A stretch of DNA of 64,000 nt from Bacteroides sp. An322 (lineage in GTDB: Bacteria > Bacteroidota > Bacteroidia > Bacteroidales > Bacteroidaceae), in assembly GCF_002161765.1 (NCBI RefSeq), contig NZ_NFIN01000006.1, positions 108,253 through 172,252 of the forward strand, given 5' to 3'. The position numbers were made by a program, and so were the translations under genes. A model generated the notes under the pieces. It searched no databases. It was not told the DNA's origin and saw nothing but the letters and a program-made list of their open reading frames with translations. Positions 53,226 to 61,986 of this stretch are shown in pieces; position 1 is the stretch's first letter; every line of letters starts with the position of its first letter.

Positions 53226-53256
53226 CTTTTCGTAAAACGAAAACACGAATAAGCGA

Positions 53257-54474
53257 ATGGAAATCGTATACCTTATTATCGGATTGATTGTCGGATGCGT
53301 GGCAGGCTGGGGGCTTGCCTCGCGGAAGAATGCCGTGCTAGCGGCTGAACTGAAGATGCAGGAGACGCATGCCCGCGAGATGCTCGATGCCGAACGTCGC
53401 CGCTTAGAAGAAAAGCTGGCGGAACAGAAACGGGAAGTGGAAGAATTGCACAAGCGTTCAGCACTGGAATTCGAGAGCCTTGCCGACAAGATATTCCGCC
53501 AGCGTGCCGAAGCGTTCAACCGCCAAAGTGCAGAAAGCCTGGGTGCCTTGTTGAAGCCGTTTGGCGATAACCTGAAGGAGTTCAAGCATCGGGTGGAGGA
53601 AGTGTACGACAAGGAATCGAAGCAACGTTTTTCGCTGGAAGACCGCATCAAGGAACTGGTTCAGTTGAACAAACAGATCAGCGATGATGCCAACAACTTG
53701 ACCCGTGCATTGAAAGGCGATTCGAAGATGCAGGGCAATTGGGGCGAGATGATATTGGAAACAATACTGGAAAATTCGGGGCTTCACGAGGGACAGGAAT
53801 ATTTCCGCCAAGCGTTTTTAAAGGATGTCGAAGGCAACACCGTGCGTAACGAGGAAGGTCAACGCCTCCAGCCCGATGTGCTGGTGATGTATCCCGATAA
53901 CCGGCGGGTGATTATTGACTCGAAGGTATCTCTTACGGCATACGCTTCGTATGTGGCAAGTGAGGACCGTGAGAAGCAGGAACGTTTCTTGAAAGCCCAC
54001 TTGGCGTCGGTGCGGGCACATATCGACGAACTGAGCCGCAAGGATTATTCGCGTTACGATGTGGGTGCGCTTGATTTCGTGATGATGTTCATCCCCAATG
54101 AACCAGCCTACGTGCTTGCCTTGCAGACCGATTCCGAACTATGGAATTACGCCTACCGCAAGAAGGTGGTGCTGATGAGCCCTACGAACCTGATTGCTGC
54201 GCTCCGTCTTGCACTCGACTTGTGGAAACGGGAGTATCAGGAAAAGAACATTCAGGAAATCGTGCGCCGCGGCACTGCACTTTATGAAAAGCTGGTCGGT
54301 TTTACCGATACGTTCGGGCGTATAGGCGACACACTTAAATCGGTTTCGGAGGCATACGAAGCTGCACTTTCCCAGCTTTCGGAAGGGAAAGGCAACGTCA
54401 TCCGCCAGGCGGAAATGCTGAAGGAACTGGGCATCACACCGAAGAAGCAGCTGAAAATGAAGTCGGAAGAGTGA
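53257..54474 (+). CDS. rmuC: DNA recombination protein RmuC
   Basis: A 405-residue protein with one N-terminal membrane segment ([19 protein letters not shown]), a long coiled coil (about residues 25-130) and the RmuC nuclease-like domain with [16 protein letters not shown] and [14 protein letters not shown]. RmuC limits rearrangements between inverted repeats in E. coli, which is notable in a genome so rich in them. Single gene. Confidence 0.93.
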   Translation: MEIVYLIIGLIVGCVAGWGLASRKNAVLAAELKMQETHAREMLDAERRRLEEKLAEQKREVEELHKRSALEFESLADKIFRQRAEAFNRQSAESLGALLKPFGDNLKEFKHRVEEVYDKESKQRFSLEDRIKELVQLNKQISDDANNLTRALKGDSKMQGNWGEMILETILENSGLHEGQEYFRQAFLKDVEGNTVRNEEGQRLQPDVLVMYPDNRRVIIDSKVSLTAYASYVASEDREKQERFLKAHLASVRAHIDELSRKDYSRYDVGALDFVMMFIPNEPAYVLALQTDSELWNYAYRKKVVLMSPTNLIAALRLALDLWKREYQEKNIQEIVRRGTALYEKLVGFTDTFGRIGDTLKSVSEAYEAALSQLSEGKGNVIRQAEMLKELGITPKKQLKMKSEE

Positions 54475-54480
54475 GTTTTT

Positions 54481-54590
54481 CACCACGGATTATACAGATT
54501 TCAATAATTGTTGATGGTTAATAATGGAACTTACACTATTAACTCTTAATTATTCATTATCAATTATTGAAATCTGTATAATCCGTGGTG
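54481..54590. repeat. Long inverted repeat, CACCACGGATTATACAG family
   Basis: CACCACGGATTATACAGATT faces AATCTGTATAATCCGTGGTG as perfect complements, with AT-rich inner arms. Same design as 39456-39587 with compensated base changes. It lies between the convergent rmuC and hisS genes. Confidence 0.8.
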
Positions 54591-54594
54591 AATG

Positions 54595-55959
54595 TTAACG
54601 CTTTACGGCTTCAATCAACTCGTCGGGGGTGACAAGCGTCTGCTCGCCCGTTGCCATGTTCTTGAGCGTGAGCTTGCCTTCCTGCATTTCGTTCTCGCCC
54701 GCTATCGCTACGAAAGGAATGGCTTTGGCGTTGGCGTAACTCATTTGTTTTTTCATCTTCGACGCGTCGGGGAAGATTTCGGCACGGATGCCTGCCTGGC
54801 GTGCCTTTGCCAAGACGGGGAGCACGTATGCGGATTCTGCCGCTCCGAAGTTGACGAACAAGAGTTGCGTGCTTGCCGAAGCCTCTTTCGGATAGAGGTC
54901 GAGTTGGTTCAGTACGTCGTAGATACGGTCGGCGCCGAATGAGATGCCTACGCCCGATACTCCCGGAAGGCCGAACACGCCTGTCAGATTGTCATACCGT
55001 CCGCCTCCGCTGATGCTTCCTATCTGTACGTCGAGTGCTTTCACTTCGAAGATGGCTCCCGTGTAATAATTCAGGCCGCGCGCCAAAGTGAGGTCGAGTT
55101 CCACTTCCGAGTGGATGCCCAGTCCGGCAATCGTGTTCAGGATAAATTCGCTTTCCTCGATGCCCTTCATTCCCGTTTCGCTCGAAGCGAGCGTTTGCTT
55201 CAGGGTGTCGAGCTTTTCTTGGTTCGTCCCGCTCAGCCGGATGATAGGCTGGAGCTTGTCGATGGCTTCCTGAGGGATGCCTTTCGATGCCAATTCGGCG
55301 TTGACGTTTTCCAATCCGATTTTGTCTAGTTTGTCGATGGCTACGGTGATGTCTACTATTTTCTCCGCTTCGCCGATGATTTCGGCGATACCGCTTAGGA
55401 TTTTGCGGTTATTGATTTTGATGGCTACCCGGATGCCGAACTTGCGGAATACGGTGTCGAGCATCTGTACCAATTCCACTTCGTTCAGGAGCGAATCGCT
55501 TCCTACTACGTCGGCATCGCATTGGTAAAATTCGCGGTAACGTCCTTTTTGCGGGCGGTCGGCACGCCATACGGGCTGTATTTGGAAACGCTTGAAGGGA
55601 AAAGTAATCTCATCGCGGTGCATCACCACGTAACGTGCGAAAGGCACGGTAAGGTCATAGCGCAAGCCTTTCTCGCAAAACTTGCAGGCGAGCTTGGCGG
55701 CGTTGCGCGAGAGTAGTTCCTCATCGGTCAGCCCTGAAAAATAGTCGCCCGAGTTTTGTATCTTGAACAAGAGCTTGTCGCCTTCGTCACCGTATTTCCC
55801 CATCAGGGTGGAGAGGCTCTCCATAGCAGGTGTTTCTATCTGTTGGAATCCGTAGAGGCGGAACACCTCGCGGATGGTGTCGAATATGTAGTTGCGTTTC
55901 GCCATTTCTACGGGCGAAAAGTCTCTGGTTCCTTTCGGTATGCAGGGTTTTGTTACCAT
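54595..55959 (-). CDS. hisS: Histidyl-tRNA synthetase
   Basis: A 454-residue class-II synthetase. Motif 2 ([20 protein letters not shown]) is shortened here to its core, with histidine motif [15 protein letters not shown] and motif 3 [12 protein letters not shown] all present, followed by the anticodon-binding domain. It charges tRNA-His in the cytoplasm. A TAATTTTG element lies 28 bases upstream. Confidence 0.98.
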   Translation of the reverse strand: MVTKPCIPKGTRDFSPVEMAKRNYIFDTIREVFRLYGFQQIETPAMESLSTLMGKYGDEGDKLLFKIQNSGDYFSGLTDEELLSRNAAKLACKFCEKGLRYDLTVPFARYVVMHRDEITFPFKRFQIQPVWRADRPQKGRYREFYQCDADVVGSDSLLNEVELVQMLDTVFRKFGIRVAIKINNRKILSGIAEIIGEAEKIVDITVAIDKLDKIGLENVNAELASKGIPQEAIDKLQPIIRLSGTNQEKLDTLKQTLASSETGMKGIEESEFILNTIAGLGIHSEVELDLTLARGLNYYTGAIFEVKALDVQIGSISGGGRYDNLTGVFGLPGVSGVGISFGADRIYDVLNQLDLYPKEASASTQLLFVNFGAAESAYVLPVLAKARQAGIRAEIFPDASKMKKQMSYANAKAIPFVAIAGENEMQEGKLTLKNMATGEQTLVTPDELIEAVKR

Positions 55960-55986
55960 AATAAAATCGTTTTAAGTTTGTCCGTG

Positions 55987-55994
55987 CAAAATTA
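55987..55994 (-). promoter_or_regulatory. -7 element for hisS
   Basis: TAATTTTG on the minus strand, 28 bases upstream of the hisS start. Confidence 0.5.
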
Positions 55995-56031
55995 CGGGAT
56001 TCTTTTTTAAATTGAAAATGTATCTGAACAG

Positions 56032-56108
56032 AAACGCAGGTTAACGCAGATTTTCGCGGATTATCATTTAATTATTAGTCTGCGTTAATCTGCGCTAATC
56101 TGCGTTTT
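56032..56108. repeat. Inverted repeat, AACGCAG/CTGCGTT family
   Basis: AAACGCAGGTTAACGCAGATT and its continuation face a right arm containing GTCTGCGTTAATCTGCG, with shifted copies of the CTGCGTTAAT word. It lies between the hisS promoter and the zinc peptidase gene. Confidence 0.65.
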
Positions 56109-56125
56109 CTTCGTTTCGGATAGAC

Positions 56126-56809
56126 TCACTCGCGGCGGTTGGTGAAAATCAGGATGTAATACACTAAGGTGGCAAGCGAGCCGAGTGCAGCCACCACGTA
56201 CGTATATGCCGCTGACTTCAGCGCGTCGAAAGCCTGAGATTGGTTATAATTATTGGTCACTCCCGCGCCTCTTAGCCATACTAAAGCGCGTCGGCTGGCA
56301 TCAATTTCCACGGGGAGGGTGATGAAACTGAACAAAGTGGTCATCGCGAAAAGGCAGATGCCGATGAGCATCAATTGAGGGAAAGTGTTAATCAGGAACA
56401 TGCCCGCCAACAATACCCATTGCACGATGGAAGACGAGAATTGCACCACGGGGACTAATGCCGAGCGCATCTGAAGCGGAGCGTATGCGCGTGCGTGTTG
56501 CACGGCGTGTCCGCATTCGTGGGCCGCTACGGCAGCCGCGGCTATGCTGCATGTGTTGTACACCCCTTCGCTAAGATTGACGGTTTTGTTGGCAGGGTTA
56601 TAATGGTCGGTAAGCATTCCCGGTGTGCTGGTCACCCGCACGTCATAAATGCCGTTGTCGCGCAACATCTTCTCGGCAATCTCCCGTCCCGTCATTCCGT
56701 TGGAGAGCGCTATGCGCGAATACTTGTCGAATTTCCTTTTCAGGTTGGCTTGCACCAAATAGCTGAGGATGGCAATGCCGATAAATAAAATCCAATACGT
56801 CATAATCAA
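56126..56809 (-). CDS. Membrane zinc metallopeptidase (YugP type)
   Basis: A 227-residue protein with an N-terminal membrane segment, a central zinc motif H97-E98-C-G-H101 (AAHECGHAVQHA) and two or three C-terminal membrane segments. This is the neutral zinc metallopeptidase family of B. subtilis YugP. The third residue is also Met, so the start may be two codons later. Substrate unknown. A TACTTTTG promoter lies about 47 bases upstream. Confidence 0.88.
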   Translation of the reverse strand: MIMTYWILFIGIAILSYLVQANLKRKFDKYSRIALSNGMTGREIAEKMLRDNGIYDVRVTSTPGMLTDHYNPANKTVNLSEGVYNTCSIAAAAVAAHECGHAVQHARAYAPLQMRSALVPVVQFSSSIVQWVLLAGMFLINTFPQLMLIGICLFAMTTLFSFITLPVEIDASRRALVWLRGAGVTNNYNQSQAFDALKSAAYTYVVAALGSLATLVYYILIFTNRRE

Positions 56810-56855
56810 TTCAAATCTTTAAGTAGTTTCTAGAAAAACAGTACAAATACTTTGC

Positions 56856-56863
56856 CAAAAGTA
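56856..56863 (-). promoter_or_regulatory. -7 element for the zinc peptidase gene
   Basis: TACTTTTG on the minus strand, 47 bases upstream of the start. Confidence 0.45.
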
Positions 56864-56955
56864 AGGAAAAAATAAGGAAATGTCAATCTGTCAGCCCTTA
56901 ATTGAGGATTATTAAGTGATTAGATGAAGATATTTGAACTTTTTTTCAAGATTTC

Positions 56956-56986
56956 TTTGCGGATTCAAAAAAAAAGCGTACCTTTG
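56956..56986 (+). promoter_or_regulatory. Consensus promoter of tRNA-Lys
   Basis: TTTG at 56956-56959, 19 bases, then TACCTTTG at 56979-56986, 32 bases before the tRNA. A textbook example of the Bacteroides vegetative promoter. Confidence 0.75.
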
Positions 56987-57018
56987 CACTCGCAATCAGA
57001 AATGATGCAAATAGGTTT

Positions 57019-57091
57019 GATTCGCTAGCTCAGCAGGTAGAGCACAACACTTTTAATGTTGGGGTCTTGGGTTCGAGCCCCAAGCGGATCA
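57019..57091 (+). tRNA. tRNA-Lys (anticodon TTT)
   Basis: A 73-base cloverleaf. The acceptor stem GATTCGC pairs with GCGGATC, with one G-U pair. The anticodon stem CAACA/TGTTG encloses the loop CTTTTAA, so the anticodon is UUU. The T arm TTGGG-TTCGAGC-CCCAA is perfect. CCA is not encoded. Its own promoter and terminator flank it, and an integrase fragment lies 244 bases beyond it, so its 3' end is a plausible island attachment site. Confidence 0.97.
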
Positions 57092-57114
57092 CTCAAACAA
57101 AAAGCAAAACAATG

Positions 57115-57150
57115 AAAACCGCTGATAATCAATCATTATCAGCGGTTTTT
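57115..57150 (+). terminator. Terminator of tRNA-Lys
   Basis: AAAACCGCTGATAAT pairs with ATTATCAGCGGTTTT around a 5-base loop, then TCTTTTT. Confidence 0.85.
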
Positions 57151-57206
57151 CTTTTTATCCATACCGCAAATTGAAGCAGAATACCGCATCTTACTGGAGG
57201 TGAAAT

Positions 57207-57243
57207 AGGTGGACTTAATTTCCACATAAAAACAAGTCCACCT
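57207..57243. repeat. 10-bp perfect inverted repeat before the integrase fusion
   Basis: AGGTGGACTT (57207-57216) and AAGTCCACCT (57234-57243). It may be a hairpin at the edge of the island or an integrase-related site. Confidence 0.5.
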
Positions 57244-57334
57244 GATTGGATTATATTTCACTGATTTTCTGTGTTTTGCATAAAACAAACTCTTTTCAAA
57301 ACATGTATTTTTACACCATCAAAAAAAGAAGAGT

Positions 57335-58201
57335 ATGGCAATGCAAAGAAACTATTTTACGGTATTGTTTTTCCTGAAGAAATCAAAGCTGCTAAAAAAT
57401 GGAGAAGCACCAATCTGTATGCGTATCACAATAAACGGAAAACGTGCAGAGGTACAAATCAAGTTACTTATTCCATTTATGATAATTACAATTTCAGGAA
57501 CATTCTTAAGACCTCCATTTCTGCTATTTGTTGCAAACTCATCAATAGCCCCTATACCAGGAACAAACATGGAATCAGAAAACAAATGGAAGGATCTGCT
57601 TAGGGCTATTAGATATGACAAGTATAACAATAGTTGGTTAATATATACTTCAGATGGAATGTATGAATTTAAAGACTTATGGACCTCAGAAAGAATATCA
57701 AGACTAAATACTCCACCCATAAGTGTCATGGGATTAAACGTAATGGAGCAAATCAATGAAGATGAATGGATTATAGGCTCCTTTAGTGGCCTGTATATAT
57801 GGAATAAAACTTTTGAAACATATTATGATGCTTTAAACAACAATATAGAAGCTCAAAGTTATGGTTTGCCTTTCTCTAATAATCAAGTATCAGGTCTTGT
57901 TTTCTACAACAATGAGCAAACAATACTATTTGATTATAATAATGGAGCTAGCACAATCGAATCTAAAAATGGTTTTATCAAAATGCCAGACAAATACAAA
58001 ACAAGGCCAATGTCACTATGGAATCTGTCTTTAGAAATACATACTGGCAGAATTGTTACCTTTTTAGGAATCATGACATTACTAATACCATGCATATTAG
58101 GTATCACAATTATTATAATTCTTATAAGCGGTTGGAAAATAAGTAAATTAAAATGCTTTATTATGAGTGCAACTTCTTATATAAAGAAAGTATATAAATA
58201 A
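57335..58201 (+). pseudogene. In-frame fusion: integrase N-terminus joined to C-terminal half of a PepSY-type membrane protein
   Basis: Residues 1-43 (MAMQRNYFTVLFFLKKSKLL, INGKRAEVQIK) are the SAM-like start of a Bacteroides tyrosine integrase. From residue 44 on the sequence is that of a PepSY-associated TM protein: GTFLRPPFLLFVANSSIAPI, VSMGLNVMEQ-like IGSFSGLYIW, then LWNLSLEIHTGR and a final membrane helix. The join is in frame and leaves a 288-residue open frame without stops. The parent proteins are respectively a recombinase and an iron/siderophore-associated membrane protein. Most likely a deletion fused two decayed genes; whether the chimera is made is unknown. Confidence 0.75.
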
Positions 58202-58228
58202 TTTTAAAGTTTATCATATAAATAGGGA

Positions 58229-58285
58229 TATACGGAATTAAGTATTGTTTATGCTTTTTATAATAGACAATACTTGTTCCGTATA
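58229..58285. terminator. Two-way hairpin between fusion gene and MATE gene
   Basis: ATACGGAATTAAGTATTGTT faces AACAATACTTG-TTCCGTAT-like bases (GACAATACTTGTTCCGTAT) over a short AT loop, between convergent genes. Confidence 0.7.
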
Positions 58286-58298
58286 ATGGATATAAAAT

Positions 58299-59651
58299 TC
58301 AGTTATTTATTAACAACGATTTTCTATTAACAAACTTAAATGCAGGTAAAAGAAATAATACAGCAAACGTCCAAGCAATGGGGTCTCCAAAACAAATAGC
58401 CCAGAATTTGAATATGGGGACTGCAAAAACACTAACAAATGTCCTTGCCAGCATTTCTGATATTCCGGAAAACAAAGCCAGTCGAGTATAACCTACCCCT
58501 TGGATAGTATATCTGAATATAAATGAAACTCCCAATACAATAAAGAATATTGCAGAAATCCTTATGAACAAAGCTGCATTCTCAATAACATCAATCTCTG
58601 AGGAATCAATAAACAACAGAACCAATTCTTTTGAGAAACTCCAAACAATTATATTCAATATTAAAACACATACTATTACTATTTTTAAAGCTGATTTTAT
58701 TCCTAACCATATTCTTTCAGGTTTTCCGGCACCATAGTTCTGTCCACTATAAGTAGCCATAGCTATACCAAGACTTTCAAGCAAACAGACAAAAAATATT
58801 TTAATTCTCATTGCGGAAGTATATGCAGCAATATAAACAGTTCCAAGAAAATTATTGGCACTTTGCAGCATAATCATCCCTATAGCTATTATTGAAACCT
58901 GCAGTCCCATAGGAATACCTATATACAATAACTGCCTTGCAATTCTTAAATCAAATTTTTTATCGTGTTTGGAACCCTTAAGTATATCATACTTTCTGTA
59001 AATGTATATATAACAAAGTAAGGCTGATATTCCTTGTGAAAGCACCGTTGCAATAGCTGCACCAGTTACACCCCAATCCAATAAGAGAATAGTCAATAAA
59101 TCCAATAATATATTTATCAGAGTTGATAAAGCCAAAAACAAAAAAGGTGTTCTACTATCTCCAATAGCACGTAGAATACTTGAAAAAAGATTATAGAAGA
59201 AAGTAAATGGAATACCCAAAAATGTAATGAGCAAATATATATAAGCTTTATTCATTATCTTTTCAGGAGTTTTCATCCAACCCAATATATCCGAGCACAA
59301 CAGGCTTGTTATTATGGCAATCATTATAGACATTACTGCTGAAATCTTCAGACTAATAAAAATATATCTACGCAATGTCAAATAATCATGTGCACCAAAT
59401 TTCTGAGCCATAGGGATTCCAAAACCACAACAACAGCCTGTACAAAATCCCAATATAAGGGTTATCACAGAAGTACCTGCACCAACAGCCGCAAGAGAGT
59501 TTATACCTAAAAATTTACCAACTATTACTGCATCAACTATAAAGTATGTCTGCTGGAGAAGATTGCCCAACAAAAGAGGGACTGTAAAATTAATCAAAAC
59601 AGTCAATGGAGATCCAGATGTCATATCTCTATTACTTGCTATTTTCAACAT
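58299..59651 (-). CDS. MATE-family multidrug/metabolite efflux pump
   Basis: A 450-residue protein with 12 hydrophobic segments. The start RDMTSGSPLTVLINFTVPLL and GNLLQQTYFIVDAVIVGKFL are characteristic of the MATE DinF/NorM-like group. It exports cationic drugs or metabolites using an ion gradient. It is the last gene of the minus-strand island cluster but stands behind a hairpin 41 bases upstream of its start, so its expression may be uncoupled from, or attenuated relative to, the genes before it. Confidence 0.9.
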   Translation of the reverse strand: MLKIASNRDMTSGSPLTVLINFTVPLLLGNLLQQTYFIVDAVIVGKFLGINSLAAVGAGTSVITLILGFCTGCCCGFGIPMAQKFGAHDYLTLRRYIFISLKISAVMSIMIAIITSLLCSDILGWMKTPEKIMNKAYIYLLITFLGIPFTFFYNLFSSILRAIGDSRTPFLFLALSTLINILLDLLTILLLDWGVTGAAIATVLSQGISALLCYIYIYRKYDILKGSKHDKKFDLRIARQLLYIGIPMGLQVSIIAIGMIMLQSANNFLGTVYIAAYTSAMRIKIFFVCLLESLGIAMATYSGQNYGAGKPERIWLGIKSALKIVIVCVLILNIIVWSFSKELVLLFIDSSEIDVIENAALFIRISAIFFIVLGVSFIFRYTIQGVGYTRLALFSGISEMLARTFVSVFAVPIFKFWAICFGDPIAWTFAVLFLLPAFKFVNRKSLLINN

Positions 59652-59691
59652 ACCAGAATTTATATACTTAAAAATGACTACTAAATAAAAA

Positions 59692-59712
59692 AATCCCCCA
59701 GACAGGGGATTC
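59692..59712 (-). terminator. Hairpin between HD and MATE genes
   Basis: On the minus strand AATCCCC pairs with GGGGATT around a 7-base loop and is followed by seven T. A classical terminator placed inside an apparent gene cluster. Confidence 0.75.
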
Positions 59713-59768
59713 CTTCATTTAGATCTTACTACAATATAAAAACAGTATTCTCAAGCTATATCATAAAA

Positions 59769-60272
59769 TCAGTTAGCTTTCAAATACATATCTTCTAAAC
59801 ATTGTATTCCTGATTGTGTTCTAAATATCTTATTTCTTACATTCTCAATCATTTCAGCAGAGAATCCATCCTCGAATATATTAACAAGAAAGTCTGCTTC
59901 AACAAGCAACTGATAATCTATTCCACTGATATTTGTATATGTGTGATGATGACCGACTAACCAACAAACCCGTTCTATCTGTTCACATGTATAATTACCT
60001 GTTTTTATCAAGAGTTTCTCCGCTTCTGCCGGACCTTCAAGTTCCTGGTGTTTTCCATCACAAACTCCATACTTCTGTTCACATATACGTATGCCAATAT
60101 CATGAACAATTGCTGCTGTTTCAAGAATAAAAAGAGTTTCTTCGTCCAATTGTTCTTGTCTTCCAAGCAATGAAGCAAAATTATATACTTTGATAAAATG
60201 TTGTATTCGTTTAGCATCACCCCGATAGTATTCTATCATAGAGGAAATTAGCTGCAAATGTGTTGTATTCAT
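59769..60272 (-). CDS. HD-domain hydrolase
   Basis: A 167-residue single-domain HD protein. Metal ligands are seen in RIQHFIKVYN, AAIVHDIGIR and LVGHHHTY. Members hydrolyse phosphate esters, often nucleotides or small phosphorylated metabolites. No nucleotide-binding or sensor domain is fused. Forty bases separate it from the Ric-like gene upstream, so it is probably the end of that operon. Substrate unknown. Confidence 0.82.
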   Translation of the reverse strand: MNTTHLQLISSMIEYYRGDAKRIQHFIKVYNFASLLGRQEQLDEETLFILETAAIVHDIGIRICEQKYGVCDGKHQELEGPAEAEKLLIKTGNYTCEQIERVCWLVGHHHTYTNISGIDYQLLVEADFLVNIFEDGFSAEMIENVRNKIFRTQSGIQCLEDMYLKAN

Positions 60273-60311
60273 AATTTCATTCTGTAAAAATAGGATTTAC
60301 GTCATAATTAA

Positions 60312-61022
60312 TCATCTTACCCATTCTCTCTCCAATTTCTCAAATTGAGGAAATAGAATATTATTTTCAATGAATATATGCTCAAATAAATCCTCTACAA
60401 ACGTTTCCAGTTCAACCATCATCTGTTCATAATTTATACAAAGATTTTCATCCGGTACTCTAAAACCGTTTGTAATCTTTCTCAAATGCATATAGCGCAT
60501 CCTTTCATTTTCATGCTCCATTGTCATTACTCTGATAGGATTTGAAATTGTTCCACAATGCATAGTCTCTATATATTCTTCATTATGTGAAGCATCGAAC
60601 AATTCATACAAATATGGGAATAACACACTCTCTTCTTTCTGAAAATGCGATTCCAAGTCGTGCATTGACAACTTAACCTGATTAAACAATTCATTTAATT
60701 CAGGATATTCCATTCCATAATTGTCCTTCACATTCTCAATCATAGAAAGAAGATAAGCCCCTTTTTCCTTTGTATTCCTGTGATGATACTTTATAATATA
60801 ATCTAAAAGCAAATCTAAAGGCCATAAATAAAATGGTGTTCCCTGATGTGATATATTTTCCAAATCGTGGAGGACTTCATCTATATTAGCGCTATTTTTT
60901 CCAGATAAATCTTCCAAACTCATATTTCCATTGCAATAGTCTATCCCATATCTGAAGAAAACAGACGCACTTGCAGAGTTTTCTAAGACAATATCCTTTA
61001 CTTTCTTACATCTAAGTTCCAT
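60312..61022 (-). CDS. Ric/YtfE-like di-iron protein with altered cysteine motif
   Basis: A 236-residue protein. The ScdA-type N-terminal domain reads SASVFFRYGIDYCNGNMSLE, where the family normally has CCGG; one cysteine is kept and the second is asparagine. The hemerythrin-like four-helix part keeps histidine/glutamate ligands in IIKYHHRN, HDLESHFQKEESVLFPYL, MEHENER and FEHIFIENNILFP. The family repairs iron-sulfur centres after nitric oxide or oxidative stress. The loss of the second cysteine may change thiol chemistry. Fourth gene of the cluster. Confidence 0.85.
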   Translation of the reverse strand: MELRCKKVKDIVLENSASASVFFRYGIDYCNGNMSLEDLSGKNSANIDEVLHDLENISHQGTPFYLWPLDLLLDYIIKYHHRNTKEKGAYLLSMIENVKDNYGMEYPELNELFNQVKLSMHDLESHFQKEESVLFPYLYELFDASHNEEYIETMHCGTISNPIRVMTMEHENERMRYMHLRKITNGFRVPDENLCINYEQMMVELETFVEDLFEHIFIENNILFPQFEKLEREWVR

Positions 61023-61113
61023 AAAATCAATATCTATTTTAAAATATTATGCAATAATCATTTTATATATCAAGATTTCACACTCTAGATAATTAATAAC
61101 ATCAAACAATATA

Positions 61114-61986
61114 TCACCTATTATTTCTGTCTTGAGAGATATTCATTCTATATCTGAGATTTTCTTTCTGTAATTTAGTATAATTCTTGTAGAATGGAAA
61201 AACCGGCCCAAAACCTGTCCCGAAAGAAAATTTTGCTCCATAACTTATGGCCTTATGAATAAAATCTTCAGATTTATCTATTGCATCAATAATATTCCAT
61301 CCTCTTGCTAAATAAGTAGCAATAGATGATGCGAACATATCACCCGTTCCATTCACATTCTTTGTTTTAATTATAGGTTTAATATATTCCCTAAAATCAC
61401 CATTTTGTGGACAATAAAAATAATCTGCAAGTTTATCTTTATATGGCACAGATTTTATTATCACAGAATTACCCCAAATAGAAAGTTCCTTCAAGTCGTC
61501 TAGAATCCCATGTATATTCAATTTTCGCCCGAGTAGAATCTCTGCCTCTCGCATATTAGGTGTAATGATAGTGGCTAGTGGCATCAGTTTCTTTTTATAA
61601 CAAAAAATAGCTTCATCTTCAAGAAGTTGATCACCCGAGGAACTAACCATAACAGGATCTACCACCAACGGTATACCAGCATAGTTTTTTATCGTCTCAG
61701 AGACTTTCAATACCAAATCTTTCGAATACAGCATTCCAGTCTTAATACAGTCGGCCTCGACATCCTCCATAAAAGACTGTATTTGAGACACTACCATATC
61801 AACAGGTATTAAACAAACATCCTTTACATGCTCTGTATCTTCATCAACAACACATGTGATAGCCCCTGCAGCGTATCCTCCACATGCAGATATTGCCTTG
61901 ACATCTGCCTGTATCCCTGCAGAGCCAAGAGGTTCACTACCTGCTATAACAAAAACCCTGTAAGGGACCTTTCCTTCCTTAATCAT
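61114..61986 (-). CDS. ThiD/PdxK-type hydroxymethylpyrimidine/pyridoxal kinase
   Basis: A 290-residue ribokinase-fold kinase. VFVIAGSEPLGSAGIQADVK is the N-terminal ThiD signature (usually AGSDxSGGAGIQAD), and the ATP/anion-hole motif is NGTGDMFASSIA, with a catalytic aspartate. It may phosphorylate HMP or HMP-P for thiamine, or pyridoxal/pyridoxamine for B6 salvage. Its start overlaps the end of the aminotransferase gene by eight bases, so translation is coupled. No other thiamine gene is nearby, and the neighbours are a PLP-dependent enzyme and a PNPOx-fold flavoprotein, so I favour a B6 vitamer role. Confidence 0.85.
   Translation of the reverse strand: MIKEGKVPYRVFVIAGSEPLGSAGIQADVKAISACGGYAAGAITCVVDEDTEHVKDVCLIPVDMVVSQIQSFMEDVEADCIKTGMLYSKDLVLKVSETIKNYAGIPLVVDPVMVSSSGDQLLEDEAIFCYKKKLMPLATIITPNMREAEILLGRKLNIHGILDDLKELSIWGNSVIIKSVPYKDKLADYFYCPQNGDFREYIKPIIKTKNVNGTGDMFASSIATYLARGWNIIDAIDKSEDFIHKAISYGAKFSFGTGFGPVFPFYKNYTKLQKENLRYRMNISQDRNNR

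Larger units (their letters stand above)
52860..53256. other. groESL/rmuC divergent intergenic region
   Basis: A 397-base non-coding gap. On the groES side it holds the elements at 52936-52969; on the rmuC side a promoter at 53195. I see no RNA gene in the middle part, which includes several TATATGC/GCATATA-type words (53040-53135). Confidence 0.6.

Noticed and set aside
53217..53651. 144-codon minus-strand frame at the start of rmuC
   Set aside because: Serine/arginine-rich antisense shadow of the coiled-coil region of rmuC.
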